Positions 1-11,873 of a stretch of DNA of 41,320 nucleotides are shown here, piece by piece. The notes under the pieces were generated by a model that worked only from the letters and a program-made list of their open reading frames with translations, ran no database searches and was not told the origin of the DNA. The stretch covers positions 1-41,320 of the forward strand of contig JAFGJG010000040.1 of NCBI GenBank assembly GCA_016929195.1, written 5' to 3'. The stretch comes from Thermoleophilaceae bacterium (lineage in GTDB: Bacteria > Actinomycetota > Thermoleophilia > Solirubrobacterales > Thermoleophilaceae). Position 1 is the first letter of the stretch, and each line of letters begins with the position of its first letter. The position numbers and the translations under genes are program-made.

Positions 1-1326
<1,326 letters not shown>

Positions 1327-1339
1327 AGCTGCCTGATAG

Positions 1340-1368
1340 CCGTCCGGGCGCCTAGCGCGCCCGGGCGG
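1340..1368. terminator. rpoC downstream hairpin, probable bidirectional terminator
   Basis: Arms 1340-1351 and 1357-1368 pair over 12 positions (11 Watson-Crick plus one G-U), with the 5-nt loop CTAGC. The hairpin starts 13 nt after the rpoC stop. No clear T-run follows on the plus strand. The loop holds the stop codon (CTA on plus) of the small minus-strand gene, so the element could end transcripts from both sides. Confidence 0.6.
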
Positions 1369-1531
1369 CCTTCACGGCCTTCTTCGGCGCCAGCACCGTG
1401 TAGGTGCGGCGTCCGAGCCGCTCTGCGTGCCCTTGCTTCGCCAACCGCTTCATCACGACCGGGCAGCGCTTGCAACGCGGGTTCGACTTGCAGCAGCGCT
1501 TCTTCTCCTTCACGGTGCGGGCGGCGGGCAC
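1352..1531 (-). CDS. Small Cys-rich basic protein, function unknown
   Basis: A short minus-strand frame encodes 59 residues from GTG 1531, or 53 from GTG 1513. From the inner start it reads VKEKKRCCKSNPRCKRCPVV and ends in a basic Ala/Lys/Arg tail. The CC-x5-C-x2-C pattern (CCKSNPRCKRC) could be a small zinc-binding knuckle, and the net charge is strongly positive, suggesting nucleic-acid or ribosome contact; both points are inference. An extended -10-like box (TGC-TACGGT, plus 1541-1549) lies 9 nt before GTG 1531, which favours the outer start and a leaderless message; no Shine-Dalgarno sequence is visible. The HAD-like gene ends 22 nt upstream, so co-transcription is also possible. I believe similar short Cys-rich proteins exist in actinobacteria, but could not check this. 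Confidence 0.6.
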   Translation of the reverse strand: MPAARTVKEKKRCCKSNPRCKRCPVVMKRLAKQGHAERLGRRTYTVLAPKKAVKAARAR

Positions 1532-1540
1532 GGGCCGCGC

Positions 1541-1549
1541 ACCGTAGCA
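1541..1549 (-). promoter_or_regulatory. Extended -10-like box before the small Cys-rich gene
   Basis: On the minus strand this reads TGCTACGGT, matching TGn-TAnnnT. Nine bases separate it from GTG 1531. There is no recognisable -35 box. Single-site evidence is weak, but it fits the pattern at other genes in the window. Confidence 0.3.
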
Positions 1550-1553
1550 GGAG

Positions 1554-2057
1554 TTAGGGCTCCCTAATGGACTTGGCCCACCCGAGCAGGTCGTCCACGT
1601 GCTCGTCGGTCAGCCCGACGGCGGGGAGGGTCTCCACGATGAGCGTGGGGGCGTCGCGGCCGTTCGCCCAGGCCATGCAGGCCTCGTCGATGTTGTCGTC
1701 GATCCATGCCGCCGGGCGGTCGCCGGCGTACTCGTCGATGGCGTCCAGCTTCCAGTGCGCGGAGCCGAAGACCGCGCGGCCGTCGAAGCGCAGCACCGGC
1801 AGGCTCGCGAACGGCAGCTTCAGCAGAAACGGAAGGTGCTCGTTGGCGCGGTCCTCCCAGCCCGTGGCCCAGACGAGCTCGAACCCCTCGGCCAGCCGCG
1901 CCAGGCGCGGGCCGACGCTCGCCGGGATGCAGTGGGCCACGCCGTCGACCCAGTGCAGGGGCCCGGGCAGCTCGCGGATGTCGGGGGTGAAGCCGAACAG
2001 GCTGAGCACCCCGTCGACGTCGACGAACAGGATCGGTGGAGTTGTGCCGTTTGTCAC
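1554..2057 (-). CDS. HAD-like hydrolase of the SAK (RNA-repair associated) type
   Basis: A 167-residue protein with the full set of haloacid-dehalogenase motifs: motif I DVDGVL with nucleophile D13 and acid D15, motif II Thr65 in WATGWED, Lys103 (motif III) in HWKLDAI, and motif IV WIDDN with D120/D121. There is no separate cap domain. The arrangement resembles the HAD domain family first described in Swiss-army-knife RNA repair proteins; stand-alone copies are common in actinobacteria and their substrate is unknown. It starts with GTG (2057). A sigma70-like promoter lies about 35 nt upstream on the minus strand. The stop is 22 nt before the small Cys-rich gene. Assignment to the HAD fold is firm; the specific function is not known. 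Confidence 0.85.
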   Translation of the reverse strand: MTNGTTPPILFVDVDGVLSLFGFTPDIRELPGPLHWVDGVAHCIPASVGPRLARLAEGFELVWATGWEDRANEHLPFLLKLPFASLPVLRFDGRAVFGSAHWKLDAIDEYAGDRPAAWIDDNIDEACMAWANGRDAPTLIVETLPAVGLTDEHVDDLLGWAKSIREP

Positions 2058-2092
2058 GCGAGTATCGGAATGTCGTTACGTGGGTATGGGAC

Positions 2093-2122
2093 GTTCTACG
2101 ACTTGACGCCATTCCCATTCAA
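2093..2122 (-). promoter_or_regulatory. Candidate promoter of the HAD-like gene
   Basis: On the minus strand TTGAAT (plus 2117-2122) and TAGAAC (plus 2093-2098) are separated by 18 bases, a good vegetative-sigma fit. An inverted repeat, ACTTGA 2101-2106 with TCAAGT 2119-2124, overlaps the -35 box and spacer and could be an operator. Confidence 0.4.
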
Positions 2123-2214
2123 GTGGAAGGCGCGTGAGCCGATACCTCGAATAGCGCAGGGGATCGCCGCCACCGACTCCCGCGGCGTCTGCACAGCTCC
2201 AGATCTTCGCCTCC

Positions 2215-3081
2215 GTGACCATTGAACTAGGCATTCTCCTTGCGCTTCTTTGCGCATTCGCGACGAACCTCGGGTTCCTCCTGAAGCATCGCGGAGCGTG
2301 CGCGGCTCCCGACGTGAGCCTGAGCCACCCGGTTCGCAGCGCGGTCGGGCTGTTCCGCTCGAAGTGGTTTGCGATCGGCATGCTCGTCGCGCTGTTCGCC
2401 TGGTGCCTGCACGTCTTCGCGCTGGCGCTCGCGCCGCTGTCGATCGTCCAGGCCGTCATCTCGGGCGGGCTCGTCTTCCTCACCGTGCTGGCCGAGCGCT
2501 GGTTCGGCTTCAACGTCGGCACCCGGCAGTGGGCCGGCGTGGGCTTCACCGCCCTCGGCCTGGTGCTGCTGGCCGTCACCCTGCCGCACGGCGAGGGTGC
2601 GAACTCGAGCTACTCGCTCGCCGCGATGGTGGCCTTCGAGTCGGCCCTGCTGGTCGTCGGCACCGTGCTGGTGCTGTCCCCGCAGCTCGGCTCGCACGAG
2701 CACCACGGAGTGATGCTCGGCATGGCCGCCGGCATCCTGTTCGGCGTCTCCGACGTCGCGATCAAGGCCCTGACCGGGCCGGTCGGTACCGAGGGCGTCA
2801 CGGGCCTGCTCTCGCCGTGGCTGATCACCTGCATCATCGCCTCCGTGCTCGCCTTCTACGCGTCGGCGCGCGGGCTCCAGAAGGGCGAGGCCGTTCCCGT
2901 CATCACCCTGACGAGCGCCGCGGCGAACGTCTCCGCGATCAGCGGCGGGATCATCGTGTTCGGCGACCCGATGCCGAACGATCCGCTGGGGATCATCGTC
3001 CAGTGCTTCGCTTTCGTGCTGGTGATCGTGGCCGCCGCGCTGACGCCGGCGCCTCTGCGCGCCGCGCGCGCTACTGCCTAG
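2215..3081 (+). CDS. DMT-superfamily (EamA/NIPA-like) membrane transporter
   Basis: A 288-residue integral membrane protein with about nine or ten hydrophobic helices in two similar halves, as in the drug/metabolite transporter superfamily. The first helix begins at residue 5 ([11 protein letters not shown]). The segment [20 protein letters not shown] in the first half and the [22 protein letters not shown] stretch in the second half occupy equivalent places in the two repeats. The GTG start at 2215 is the first in-frame start giving a proper first helix. The substrate cannot be told: NIPA-like members are linked to magnesium, EamA members to metabolites. It stands alone between the divergent HAD gene and rpsL. 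Confidence 0.8.
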   Translation: MTIELGILLALLCAFATNLGFLLKHRGACAAPDVSLSHPVRSAVGLFRSKWFAIGMLVALFAWCLHVFALALAPLSIVQAVISGGLVFLTVLAERWFGFNVGTRQWAGVGFTALGLVLLAVTLPHGEGANSSYSLAAMVAFESALLVVGTVLVLSPQLGSHEHHGVMLGMAAGILFGVSDVAIKALTGPVGTEGVTGLLSPWLITCIIASVLAFYASARGLQKGEAVPVITLTSAAANVSAISGGIIVFGDPMPNDPLGIIVQCFAFVLVIVAAALTPAPLRAARATA

Positions 3082-3159
3082 GCCGCCGGGCTTGCGCGGA
3101 CGCCCGCCCTGCCCTGCTTCACTCGGAACGCAAGCCCCCGGCCGCAGCCACGGCGCTGC

Positions 3160-3165
3160 TAACCT
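3160..3165 (+). promoter_or_regulatory. Extended -10-like box just upstream of rpsL
   Basis: CTGCTAACCT contains TGC-TAACCT, fitting TGn-TAnnnT. It ends 10 nt before the rpsL ATG, so a transcript from here would have almost no leader. No -35 box or Shine-Dalgarno sequence is visible. Confidence 0.4.
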
Positions 3166-3175
3166 CCGCCGCCGC

Positions 3176-3571
3176 ATGCCGAGCATCAACCAACTGGTCC
3201 GCAAGGGCCGCGTGAAGCCCAAGAAGAAGGTCTCGACCCCCGGCCTCAAGTCCGGCCAGGGTCGCAAGCGCCGCATCGCCGCGCCCCAGCGCCGCGGCGT
3301 CTGCACGCGCGTGTACACCACCACCCCGAAGAAGCCGAACTCGGCGCTCCGCAAGGTCGCCCGTGTCCGGCTGACGAACGGGATGGAGGTGACGACCTAC
3401 ATTCCGGGCGAGGGCCACAACCTGCAGGAGCACTCGGTGGTCCTGGTCCGCGGCGGCCGCGTCAAGGACCTCCCGGGCGTGCGCTACAAGGTCGTGCGCG
3501 GAACGCTCGACGCCGCCGGCGTGTCGGAGCGGAAGAAGGCTCGCTCGCAGTACGGGGCGAAGGCGCGCTAG
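3176..3571 (+). CDS. rpsL: 30S ribosomal protein S12
   Basis: S12 sits at the decoding centre of the small subunit and monitors codon-anticodon pairing. The 131-residue product begins [12 protein letters not shown] and has the conserved [18 protein letters not shown] segment (K52/K53, region of streptomycin-resistance changes) and [12 protein letters not shown]. Between residues 24 and 37 it carries about nine extra residues (SGQGRKRRI-like, very basic) compared with Streptomyces S12, at the same place where Firmicutes have a longer insertion. ATG 3176 is chosen because it gives the exact family N terminus; the frame is open further upstream. The stop overlaps the rpsG start by one base. Confidence 0.98.
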   Translation: MPSINQLVRKGRVKPKKKVSTPGLKSGQGRKRRIAAPQRRGVCTRVYTTTPKKPNSALRKVARVRLTNGMEVTTYIPGEGHNLQEHSVVLVRGGRVKDLPGVRYKVVRGTLDAAGVSERKKARSQYGAKAR

Positions 3572-4041
3572 TGCCGCGCCGCGCGTCGCCAGGCGTCCGC
3601 TCCATCGAGGCGGACCCCATGTACGGCTCCAAGCTGGTCGCCCAGGTGATCAACAAGGTGATGGTCGACGGCAAGAAGTCGACCGCCGAGCGCATCGTCT
3701 ACGACGCCCTCGAGATCCTCTCCCGCCGCACCAAGCAGGACCCGGTGCCGGCGCTCGAGGAGTCGATCAAGATCCTCACCCCCACGCTCGAGGTCCGCTC
3801 CCGCCGCGTCGGCGGCGCGACCTATCAGGTGCCCGTCGAGGTGCCGCAGAACCGCGCCCGCACCCTCGCGGTGCGCTGGCTCGTCGAGTTCTCACGCGGG
3901 CGCCGCGAGAAGACGATGTCCGAGCGCCTCGCTGGCGAGCTGGGCGACGCCCAGTCGCAGCAGGGCGGCGCGTACAAGCGGAAGGACGACATCTTCCGCA
4001 TGGCGCAGGCCAACAAGGCCTTCGCCCACTATCGCTGGTAG
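3571..4041 (+). CDS. rpsG: 30S ribosomal protein S7
   Basis: S7 nucleates assembly of the 30S head and lies next to the E site. The 156 residues have the standard bacterial length and signature ([20 protein letters not shown] near the N terminus, then [11 protein letters not shown]). It starts with GTG sharing one base with the rpsL stop, implying translational coupling. In most bacteria fusA follows directly; here an opposite-strand gene intervenes. Confidence 0.98.
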   Translation: MPRRASPGVRSIEADPMYGSKLVAQVINKVMVDGKKSTAERIVYDALEILSRRTKQDPVPALEESIKILTPTLEVRSRRVGGATYQVPVEVPQNRARTLAVRWLVEFSRGRREKTMSERLAGELGDAQSQQGGAYKRKDDIFRMAQANKAFAHYRW

Positions 4042-4071
4042 ACCTTCGGCCCGCCCTCCCCGAGGGGGGGT

Positions 4072-4110
4072 TGCAGACGTTCCCTGGGATATGCCCGGGA
4101 AACGCATGCA
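4072..4110. terminator. Hairpin between convergent rpsG and membrane-protein gene
   Basis: Arms 4072-4088 and 4094-4110 are 17 nt each, pairing at 13 Watson-Crick positions plus one G-T wobble around the loop ATATG. A smaller CCCTC/GAGGG hairpin lies just before. The site lies between two convergent stop codons, as expected of a shared terminator, although no long T-run is present. Confidence 0.45.
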
Positions 4111-4115
4111 GGTGG

Positions 4116-4553
4116 TCAGGGCGGCGGGCGGCGCAGGCCCAGCAGGCCCGCCAGCACGGCCACCGCGCCGCCGGCCACCTCGAGCCACAGGCCCGGTCCG
4201 GGCCTCGCCTCGGCGCCCGCGTAGTCGCGGCCGATCACGCCGGCCTCATTGGCGGCGGGCAGGTCGCTGAGGAGCGCTATCCCCAGTGCGACCGCCCCGA
4301 GGGCGATCAGGCCGAGGCCGGCGGAGCGCGAGCGCTCCGCCCACAGCGCCATCGCCAGGACCGCCGCCGCGAGCAGGGCGAACGCGGGCCCGTGGCGCTC
4401 GAACCCGCCCTGTACGCAGCGCTCGGCGAGCGTCGGATCGGTGTCGTTCAGGGCCTCGCAGCTGCCCGCGGCCACGTCGACCGAGACGACCGTCATGAAC
4501 TGCGAGGCGAGCAGCAGGAGCGCGGCCAGCATGGCGAGTGGGCGAACCCGCAC
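4116..4553 (-). CDS. Predicted four-helix membrane protein, function unknown
   Basis: About 145 residues. Helix 1 is near the N terminus (AMLAALLLLASQF); then comes an external loop of about 30 residues with two cysteines (SCEAL and ERCVQ) that could form a disulfide; helices 2 and 3 follow (AFALLAAAVLAMALWAE and GLIALGAVALGIALL); a second loop and helix 4 end in GLLGLRRPPP. The frame is open to 4652, but GTG 4553 is preferred because a -10-like GATTCT (plus 4562-4567) sits 8 nt before it and the extra upstream residues look like non-coding sequence. I do not recognise the family. Its main interest is position: it separates rpsG from fusA on the opposite strand. Confidence 0.65.
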   Translation of the reverse strand: MRVRPLAMLAALLLLASQFMTVVSVDVAAGSCEALNDTDPTLAERCVQGGFERHGPAFALLAAAVLAMALWAERSRSAGLGLIALGAVALGIALLSDLPAANEAGVIGRDYAGAEARPGPGLWLEVAGGAVAVLAGLLGLRRPPP

Positions 4554-4680
4554 GGGGAGTGAGAATCCGCCCGTTCGCGGCTCCCGATGCCTGCTACCAT
4601 CACGGATCGCTTCGTGGCCGGGATCCCTCCGGGCGCGATGCCGCTCAGCCACGCGGTCGGAAGGGCTGCGTCGAGCGGGC

Positions 4681-4710
4681 TTGAACTGCGATGGAGGCCC
4701 CTACTACATA
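4681..4710 (+). promoter_or_regulatory. Promoter of fusA-tuf
   Basis: TTGAAC (4681-4686) and TACATA (4705-4710) are 18 bases apart. Transcription would begin near 4717, giving a leader of about 80 nt before fusA. This explains how fusA-tuf is expressed although it is detached from rpsL-rpsG. Confidence 0.6.
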
Positions 4711-4744
4711 AGACAGCGCCGGGCGACTCCTCCACGCAGCACCG

Positions 4745-4765
4745 GGCCCGGCAAGGGCCTTTTTT
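4745..4765 (+). terminator. Terminator-like hairpin with T6 in the fusA leader (possible attenuator)
   Basis: GGCCC (4745-4749), loop GGCAA, GGGCC (4755-4759), then six T (4760-4765): a textbook intrinsic terminator shape. It ends 30 bp before the fusA ATG and lies downstream of the candidate promoter. CCGGGC at 4742-4747 (and again at 4719-4724) can pair instead with GCCCGG at 4768-4773, so an alternative, non-terminating fold is available. Whether this regulates fusA-tuf is inference. Confidence 0.5.
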
Positions 4766-4795
4766 CTGCCCGGAAACAGCGAGAACGAGAAGAAC

Positions 4796-6907
<2,112 letters not shown>

Positions 6908-6932
6908 GGAGTATGTTTCGCGAGTTCGGGTT

Positions 6933-6948
6933 GATTCCCGACGGAATC
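6933..6948 (+). promoter_or_regulatory. Hairpin in the fusA-tuf spacer
   Basis: GATTCC (6933-6938), loop CGAC, GGAATC (6943-6948) form a perfect 6-bp stem. A competing TCGGG/CCCGA stem (6926-6930 with 6937-6941) shares its bases. The hairpin lies just before the purine stretch GAGAAAGGGG that serves as ribosome-binding site of tuf, so it could tune tuf translation. No function is proven. Confidence 0.3.
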
Positions 6949-6969
6949 TTGAGAAAGGGGTAGTTCGGA

Positions 6970-8157
<1,188 letters not shown>

Positions 8158-8185
8158 GGAGCTCGTCTCAGCGACACCCTTCTCG

Positions 8186-8213
8186 GGGGCGGGCTGAAGC
8201 ACTGGCCCGCCCC
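8186..8213. terminator. Strong GC hairpin between tuf and rpsJ
   Basis: GGGGCGGGC (8186-8194) and GCCCGCCCC (8205-8213) pair perfectly over 9 bp with a 10-nt loop. It begins about 28 nt after the tuf stop and ends 21 nt before rpsJ. It may end fusA-tuf transcription or act as part of the S10-operon leader. No T-run follows. Confidence 0.55.
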
Positions 8214-8234
8214 TAAGCCTGTCAAGACAAGACC

Positions 8235-8558
8235 ATGGCCACGCTCACGCAGAACAAGATCAGGATCCGGCTCAAGGCCTACGACCACTCGGCGATCGAG
8301 ACGGCCGCCAAGGAGATCGTGGACACGGCCGTGCGCACGGGAGCGTCGGTGTCCGGCCCGGTCCCGCTGCCGACCGAGAAGAACGTCTACGCCGTGATCC
8401 GCGGGCCCTTCAAGGACAAGGACTCGCGCGAGCACTTCGAGATCCGGACGCACAAGCGCCTCATCGACATCCTCCAGCCGACGCCGAAGACGGTCGACTC
8501 GCTGCAGCGACTCGACCACCTGCCGGCCGGAGTGGACATCCAGATCCAGCTCATCTGA
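8235..8558 (+). CDS. rpsJ: 30S ribosomal protein S10
   Basis: S10 is a head protein of the 30S subunit, also known as NusE in antitermination complexes. The 107 residues include [32 protein letters not shown] and [11 protein letters not shown], all typical. It heads a run of closely packed genes reaching rplO. The ATG follows a 77-nt gap after tuf; no clear promoter or Shine-Dalgarno sequence was found in that gap. The stop overlaps the rplC start by one base. Confidence 0.98.
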   Translation: MATLTQNKIRIRLKAYDHSAIETAAKEIVDTAVRTGASVSGPVPLPTEKNVYAVIRGPFKDKDSREHFEIRTHKRLIDILQPTPKTVDSLQRLDHLPAGVDIQIQLI

Positions 8559-9181
8559 TGGCCGGCATGCTGGGACGAAAGCTGGGCATGACGCAGGTCT
8601 TCGACCCCGAGGACGGACACGTCGAGCGCGTGACCGTCATCGAGGCGGGCCCCTGCTTCGTGACGGCGATCCGGCGCGCCGACCGCGACGGCTACGACGC
8701 CGTGCAGCTGGCCTTCGGCGAGGTCGCCGAGAAGAAGCTCCAGCGGGCGCGGCGCGGCCATCTCCAGAAGGCCGGCGTGGGCAACCTCCGCCACCTGCGC
8801 GAGTTCCGCGGCGAGGCGGGCGAGCTCGAGGTCGGCGCCGAGGTGAAGGTCGACTCGGTCTTCGAGAAGGGCGAGACCGTGAAGGTCTCCGGCGTCTCGA
8901 AGGGGAAGGGCTTCGCCGGCACGATCAAGCGCCACAACTTCTCCCGCGGGCCGGTCTCGCACGGCTCCCACAACGTCCGCGCCCCCGGCTCGATCGGCGC
9001 CTCGGCCGACCCGGCGCGCGTGTTCAAGGGGATCCGCGGGCCGGGCCAGATGGGCAACGCCCGCGCGACTCAGCGCGGCCTGGAGGTCGTGGACGTGCGC
9101 CCGGACGACAACCTGCTGTTCCTGCGCGGCTCGGTGCCGGGCGCCAAGGGCAGCGTCGTCGAGATCCGGAAGGACGCCTGA
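8558..9181 (+). CDS. rplC: 50S ribosomal protein L3
   Basis: L3 starts 50S assembly and reaches toward the peptidyl-transferase centre. The 207 residues begin [14 protein letters not shown]; the long central extension contains [14 protein letters not shown] and [18 protein letters not shown], and ends with [15 protein letters not shown]. The start overlaps the rpsJ stop (TGATG) and the stop overlaps rplD in the same way. Confidence 0.98.
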   Translation: MAGMLGRKLGMTQVFDPEDGHVERVTVIEAGPCFVTAIRRADRDGYDAVQLAFGEVAEKKLQRARRGHLQKAGVGNLRHLREFRGEAGELEVGAEVKVDSVFEKGETVKVSGVSKGKGFAGTIKRHNFSRGPVSHGSHNVRAPGSIGASADPARVFKGIRGPGQMGNARATQRGLEVVDVRPDDNLLFLRGSVPGAKGSVVEIRKDA

Positions 9182-9822
9182 TGGCCGCGCCCCAGGCCCC
9201 GTACATCGGCAAGCAGGGCAAGCTGGCGCTCGACGAGTCCATCTTCGGCGAGCGCTTCCACGGCCCGATCGTCCACGAGGCGGTGCGCGCCGAGCTGGCG
9301 GCACGCCGCCGCGGCACCGCGTCCACGAAGACGCGCGCCGAGGTCGCCATGACCGGCGCGAAGGCCTGGCGCCAGAAGGGCACCGGCCGCGCGCGCGTCG
9401 GCGCCCTCTCCACGCCGAACCGCACCGGCGGCGGCGTCGCGTTCGGCCCCAAGCCGCGCGGCTTCACCGTCAAGGTCAACCGCAAGGCCCGCCGGCGCGC
9501 GCTCCGCGCCGCGCTGGCGCTCCACGCCGAGCGCGGCTCGATCGCAGGCCTGGACCCGTCGGGCTGGGATGCCCCGTCCACGAAGCAGGCCGCGAAGGCG
9601 CTGGCCTCGCTGGACGGTGCCGGCAGCATCCTCGTCGTCCTCGCCGAGGGCGAGGAGACGTGTGCCAAGTCCTTCCGCAACATCGCGGGCGTGACCGTCC
9701 TCGACGCCGACCAGGCCGGCGTGGCCGACATCGTCGGCGCCGCCCGGATCGTCGTGTCGGAGGCCGCGCTCCAGCGGCTCGGCGACAAGGCGCGCGCCCC
9801 TGAGGCGGGTGAGCCCGAGTGA
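9181..9822 (+). CDS. rplD: 50S ribosomal protein L4
   Basis: L4 helps fold 23S rRNA and its loop lines the exit tunnel. The 213-residue product has the loop sequence [23 protein letters not shown] and the following FGPKPRGF. In some bacteria L4 represses its own operon; no matching leader structure is evident here apart from the 8186-8213 hairpin. It overlaps rplW by four bases (GTGA). Confidence 0.97.
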   Translation: MAAPQAPYIGKQGKLALDESIFGERFHGPIVHEAVRAELAARRRGTASTKTRAEVAMTGAKAWRQKGTGRARVGALSTPNRTGGGVAFGPKPRGFTVKVNRKARRRALRAALALHAERGSIAGLDPSGWDAPSTKQAAKALASLDGAGSILVVLAEGEETCAKSFRNIAGVTVLDADQAGVADIVGAARIVVSEAALQRLGDKARAPEAGEPE

Positions 9823-10115
9823 ACGCCCGCCAGGTGATCCTCCGCCCGGTCGTGTCCGAGAAGAGCTACGCGCTCCTCGCGGCCAACAAGTACACGTTCC
9901 GCGTCGCGGACCGCGCGAACAAGACGCAGGTGCGCCAGGCGATCGAGGAGATCTTCGGCGTGCGCGTGGAGGGTGTGCGGACCTCGTGGGTGAAGCCGAA
10001 GCCGAAGCGGCGCGGCTTCACGAGCGGGACCCGGCGGCGCTGGAAGAAGGCGGTCGTGACCCTCCACGAGGAGGACACGATCGAGCTGTTCGAGGGCCAG
10101 GAGATCGGAGCCTGA
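9819..10115 (+). CDS. rplW: 50S ribosomal protein L23
   Basis: L23 sits at the tunnel exit and is the docking site for trigger factor and SRP. The 98 residues begin [19 protein letters not shown] and include [22 protein letters not shown], typical of the family. It starts with GTG within the rplD stop and its TGA overlaps the rplB ATG. Confidence 0.97.
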   Translation: MNARQVILRPVVSEKSYALLAANKYTFRVADRANKTQVRQAIEEIFGVRVEGVRTSWVKPKPKRRGFTSGTRRRWKKAVVTLHEEDTIELFEGQEIGA

Positions 10116-10960
10116 TGGCCATCAAGAAGCACAAGCCCACGAGCCCGGGACGGCGCTTTTCCACCTGGCTCCAGCACGAGGCGGTCACCAAGACCGAGCC
10201 CGAGAAGTCGCTGACCGAGGGCCTGAAGAAGTCCGGCGGCCGCAACGCCAACGGCCGCGTGACCTCGCGCCACCGCGGCGGCGGCGCCAAGCGCAAGTAC
10301 CGGAAGATCGACTTCAAGCGCCGCAAGGACGGCGTGCCGGCCAAGGTGGCCGCGATCGAGTACGACCCGAACCGGAGCGCGCACATCGCGCTGCTCCACT
10401 ACCTGGACGGCGAGAAGCGCTACATCCTGGCGCCCGCGCGGATCCGGATCGGCGACACCGTCTCCTCGGGCCCCGGCGCGGACATCGCACCGGGCAACGC
10501 CCTGCCGCTCAGCTCGATCCCGACCGGCACCACGGTCCACAACGTGGAGCTCGTGCCCGGGCGCGGCGGCCAGCTCGGCCGCTCGGCCGGCACGTCGGTG
10601 CAGGTCGTGGCCAAGGAGGGGTCGTACGCGACGCTGCGGCTGCCCTCGAGCGAGATGCGCATGGTGCAGGTCGACTGCCGCGCCACGATCGGCGCGCTCG
10701 GGAACGCCGAGCATGAGCTCGTGGAGCTCGGCAAGGCCGGCCGCTCCCGCCATCGCGGCAAGCGCCCACAGACGCGCGGCGTCGCGATGAACCCAGTCGA
10801 CCACCCGCACGGCGGAGGCGAGGCCCACCACACGCCCGGCGGCCACCCGGTCACGCCCTGGGGCGTGCCGACGCTCGGGTACCGCACGCGCAAGAAGCGC
10901 AAGACCTCAGACCGATACATCGTCCGCGGCCGGCGCCGCGGCAAGAAGGGCAGGCGCTAG
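10115..10960 (+). CDS. rplB: 50S ribosomal protein L2
   Basis: L2 is needed for subunit association and peptidyl-transferase activity. The 281 residues start [14 protein letters not shown]; the C-terminal part has the conserved [16 protein letters not shown] segment carrying the key histidine, then a very basic end. The frame is open upstream to 9809, but ATG 10115 is chosen since it gives the family N terminus and overlaps the rplW stop by one base. Confidence 0.97.
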   Translation: MAIKKHKPTSPGRRFSTWLQHEAVTKTEPEKSLTEGLKKSGGRNANGRVTSRHRGGGAKRKYRKIDFKRRKDGVPAKVAAIEYDPNRSAHIALLHYLDGEKRYILAPARIRIGDTVSSGPGADIAPGNALPLSSIPTGTTVHNVELVPGRGGQLGRSAGTSVQVVAKEGSYATLRLPSSEMRMVQVDCRATIGALGNAEHELVELGKAGRSRHRGKRPQTRGVAMNPVDHPHGGGEAHHTPGGHPVTPWGVPTLGYRTRKKRKTSDRYIVRGRRRGKKGRR

Positions 10961-10963
10961 GCG

Positions 10964-11242
10964 ATGTCACGTTCCAGCAAGAAGGGCCCGTTCATCGAGG
11001 AGCGCCTGATGCGGCGCATCGAGCAGATGAACGAGGCGGGCCAGCGGCAGATGGTCAAGACCTGGTCCCGGACCTCGACGATCTTCCCCGACATGGTCGG
11101 GCACACGATCGCCGTCCACGACGGGCGCAAGCACGTGCCCGTGTTCGTCTCGGAGTCGATGGTCGGCCACAAGCTGGGCGAGTTCGCCCCCACGCGCGTG
11201 TTCCGCGCGCACGCCGGGGGCGACAAGGTGAGGATGCGGTGA
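10964..11242 (+). CDS. rpsS: 30S ribosomal protein S19
   Basis: S19 binds the head of 16S rRNA with S13. The 92 residues begin [16 protein letters not shown] and include [22 protein letters not shown] and the [11 protein letters not shown] motif. It starts three bases after rplB, and its end overlaps the GTG start of rplV by four bases. Confidence 0.98.
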   Translation: MSRSSKKGPFIEERLMRRIEQMNEAGQRQMVKTWSRTSTIFPDMVGHTIAVHDGRKHVPVFVSESMVGHKLGEFAPTRVFRAHAGGDKVRMR

Positions 11243-11871
11243 CCCCTCCGGCCGGAGAAGCGCCCGAGGGCGGCTGGGAGTCCCTGAAGGTCGCCGAGCT
11301 CCAGGAGGAGCTCGAGGCCCGCGGGCTCCCCAAGAGCGGCAAGAAGGCCGAGCTGGTCGCGCGTCTCGAGGAGGACGACGCGAAGGGCGGCGAGGCCGAG
11401 GCCCCCGAGGCGAAAGCACCGGAGGAGACGCCCGAGGCCGAGGAGAAGCCCGCCCGGCGGCGCGGCTCCGCCGAGACGGGCACCCCGAGGAAGCGCGCCC
11501 GGAAGCCCGCGCCCGAGGGCGAGATCATCGTGCTGGCCCGCGCGCGCTACGTGCGGAGCGCGCCGCGCAAGGCCCGCCTCGTGATGAACCACATCCGCGG
11601 CAAGCCGGTCGAGCAGGCGCAGGCGATCCTCCGCCATGCGCCGCGGGCGGTCTCCGTGGACATCCTGAAGCTGCTGAACTCGGCCGTGGCCAACGCCGAG
11701 TCCGGGCACGAGCTGGGCGCCGACGAGCTGCGCATCCACAGGTGCTACGTCGACGAGGGCCCGACGATCAAGCGTTACCGGCCGCGCGCCCTCGGGCGCG
11801 CCACGCGCATCCTCAAGCGCACGAGCCACATGACCATCGAACTCACGACGGCTGAAAGGAACGGGAGGTAG
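11239..11871 (+). CDS. rplV: 50S ribosomal protein L22 with N-terminal SAP-like domain
   Basis: L22 lines the peptide exit tunnel. This copy has 210 residues, about 95 more than usual. Residues 14-47 ([18 protein letters not shown] followed by [14 protein letters not shown]) match the SAP helix-extension-helix motif, normally a DNA- or RNA-binding element. Residues 48-95 are a linker, first acidic (Glu/Pro/Ala), then basic (RRR, RKRARK). The L22 core runs from about residue 96 ([20 protein letters not shown]) to the end ([19 protein letters not shown]). The GTG start overlaps rpsS by four bases, which supports translation of the whole extension; no start codon is close to the L22 core. Similar extensions may occur in relatives, but this needs a search. 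Confidence 0.95.
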   Translation: MTPPAGEAPEGGWESLKVAELQEELEARGLPKSGKKAELVARLEEDDAKGGEAEAPEAKAPEETPEAEEKPARRRGSAETGTPRKRARKPAPEGEIIVLARARYVRSAPRKARLVMNHIRGKPVEQAQAILRHAPRAVSVDILKLLNSAVANAESGHELGADELRIHRCYVDEGPTIKRYRPRALGRATRILKRTSHMTIELTTAERNGR

Positions 11872-11873
11872 CC

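Noticed and set aside
8186-8213. Possible L4-type leader of the S10 operon
   Set aside because: The element is a simple hairpin without the multi-stem S10 leader layout, and it lies close to the tuf stop; terminator is the simpler reading.
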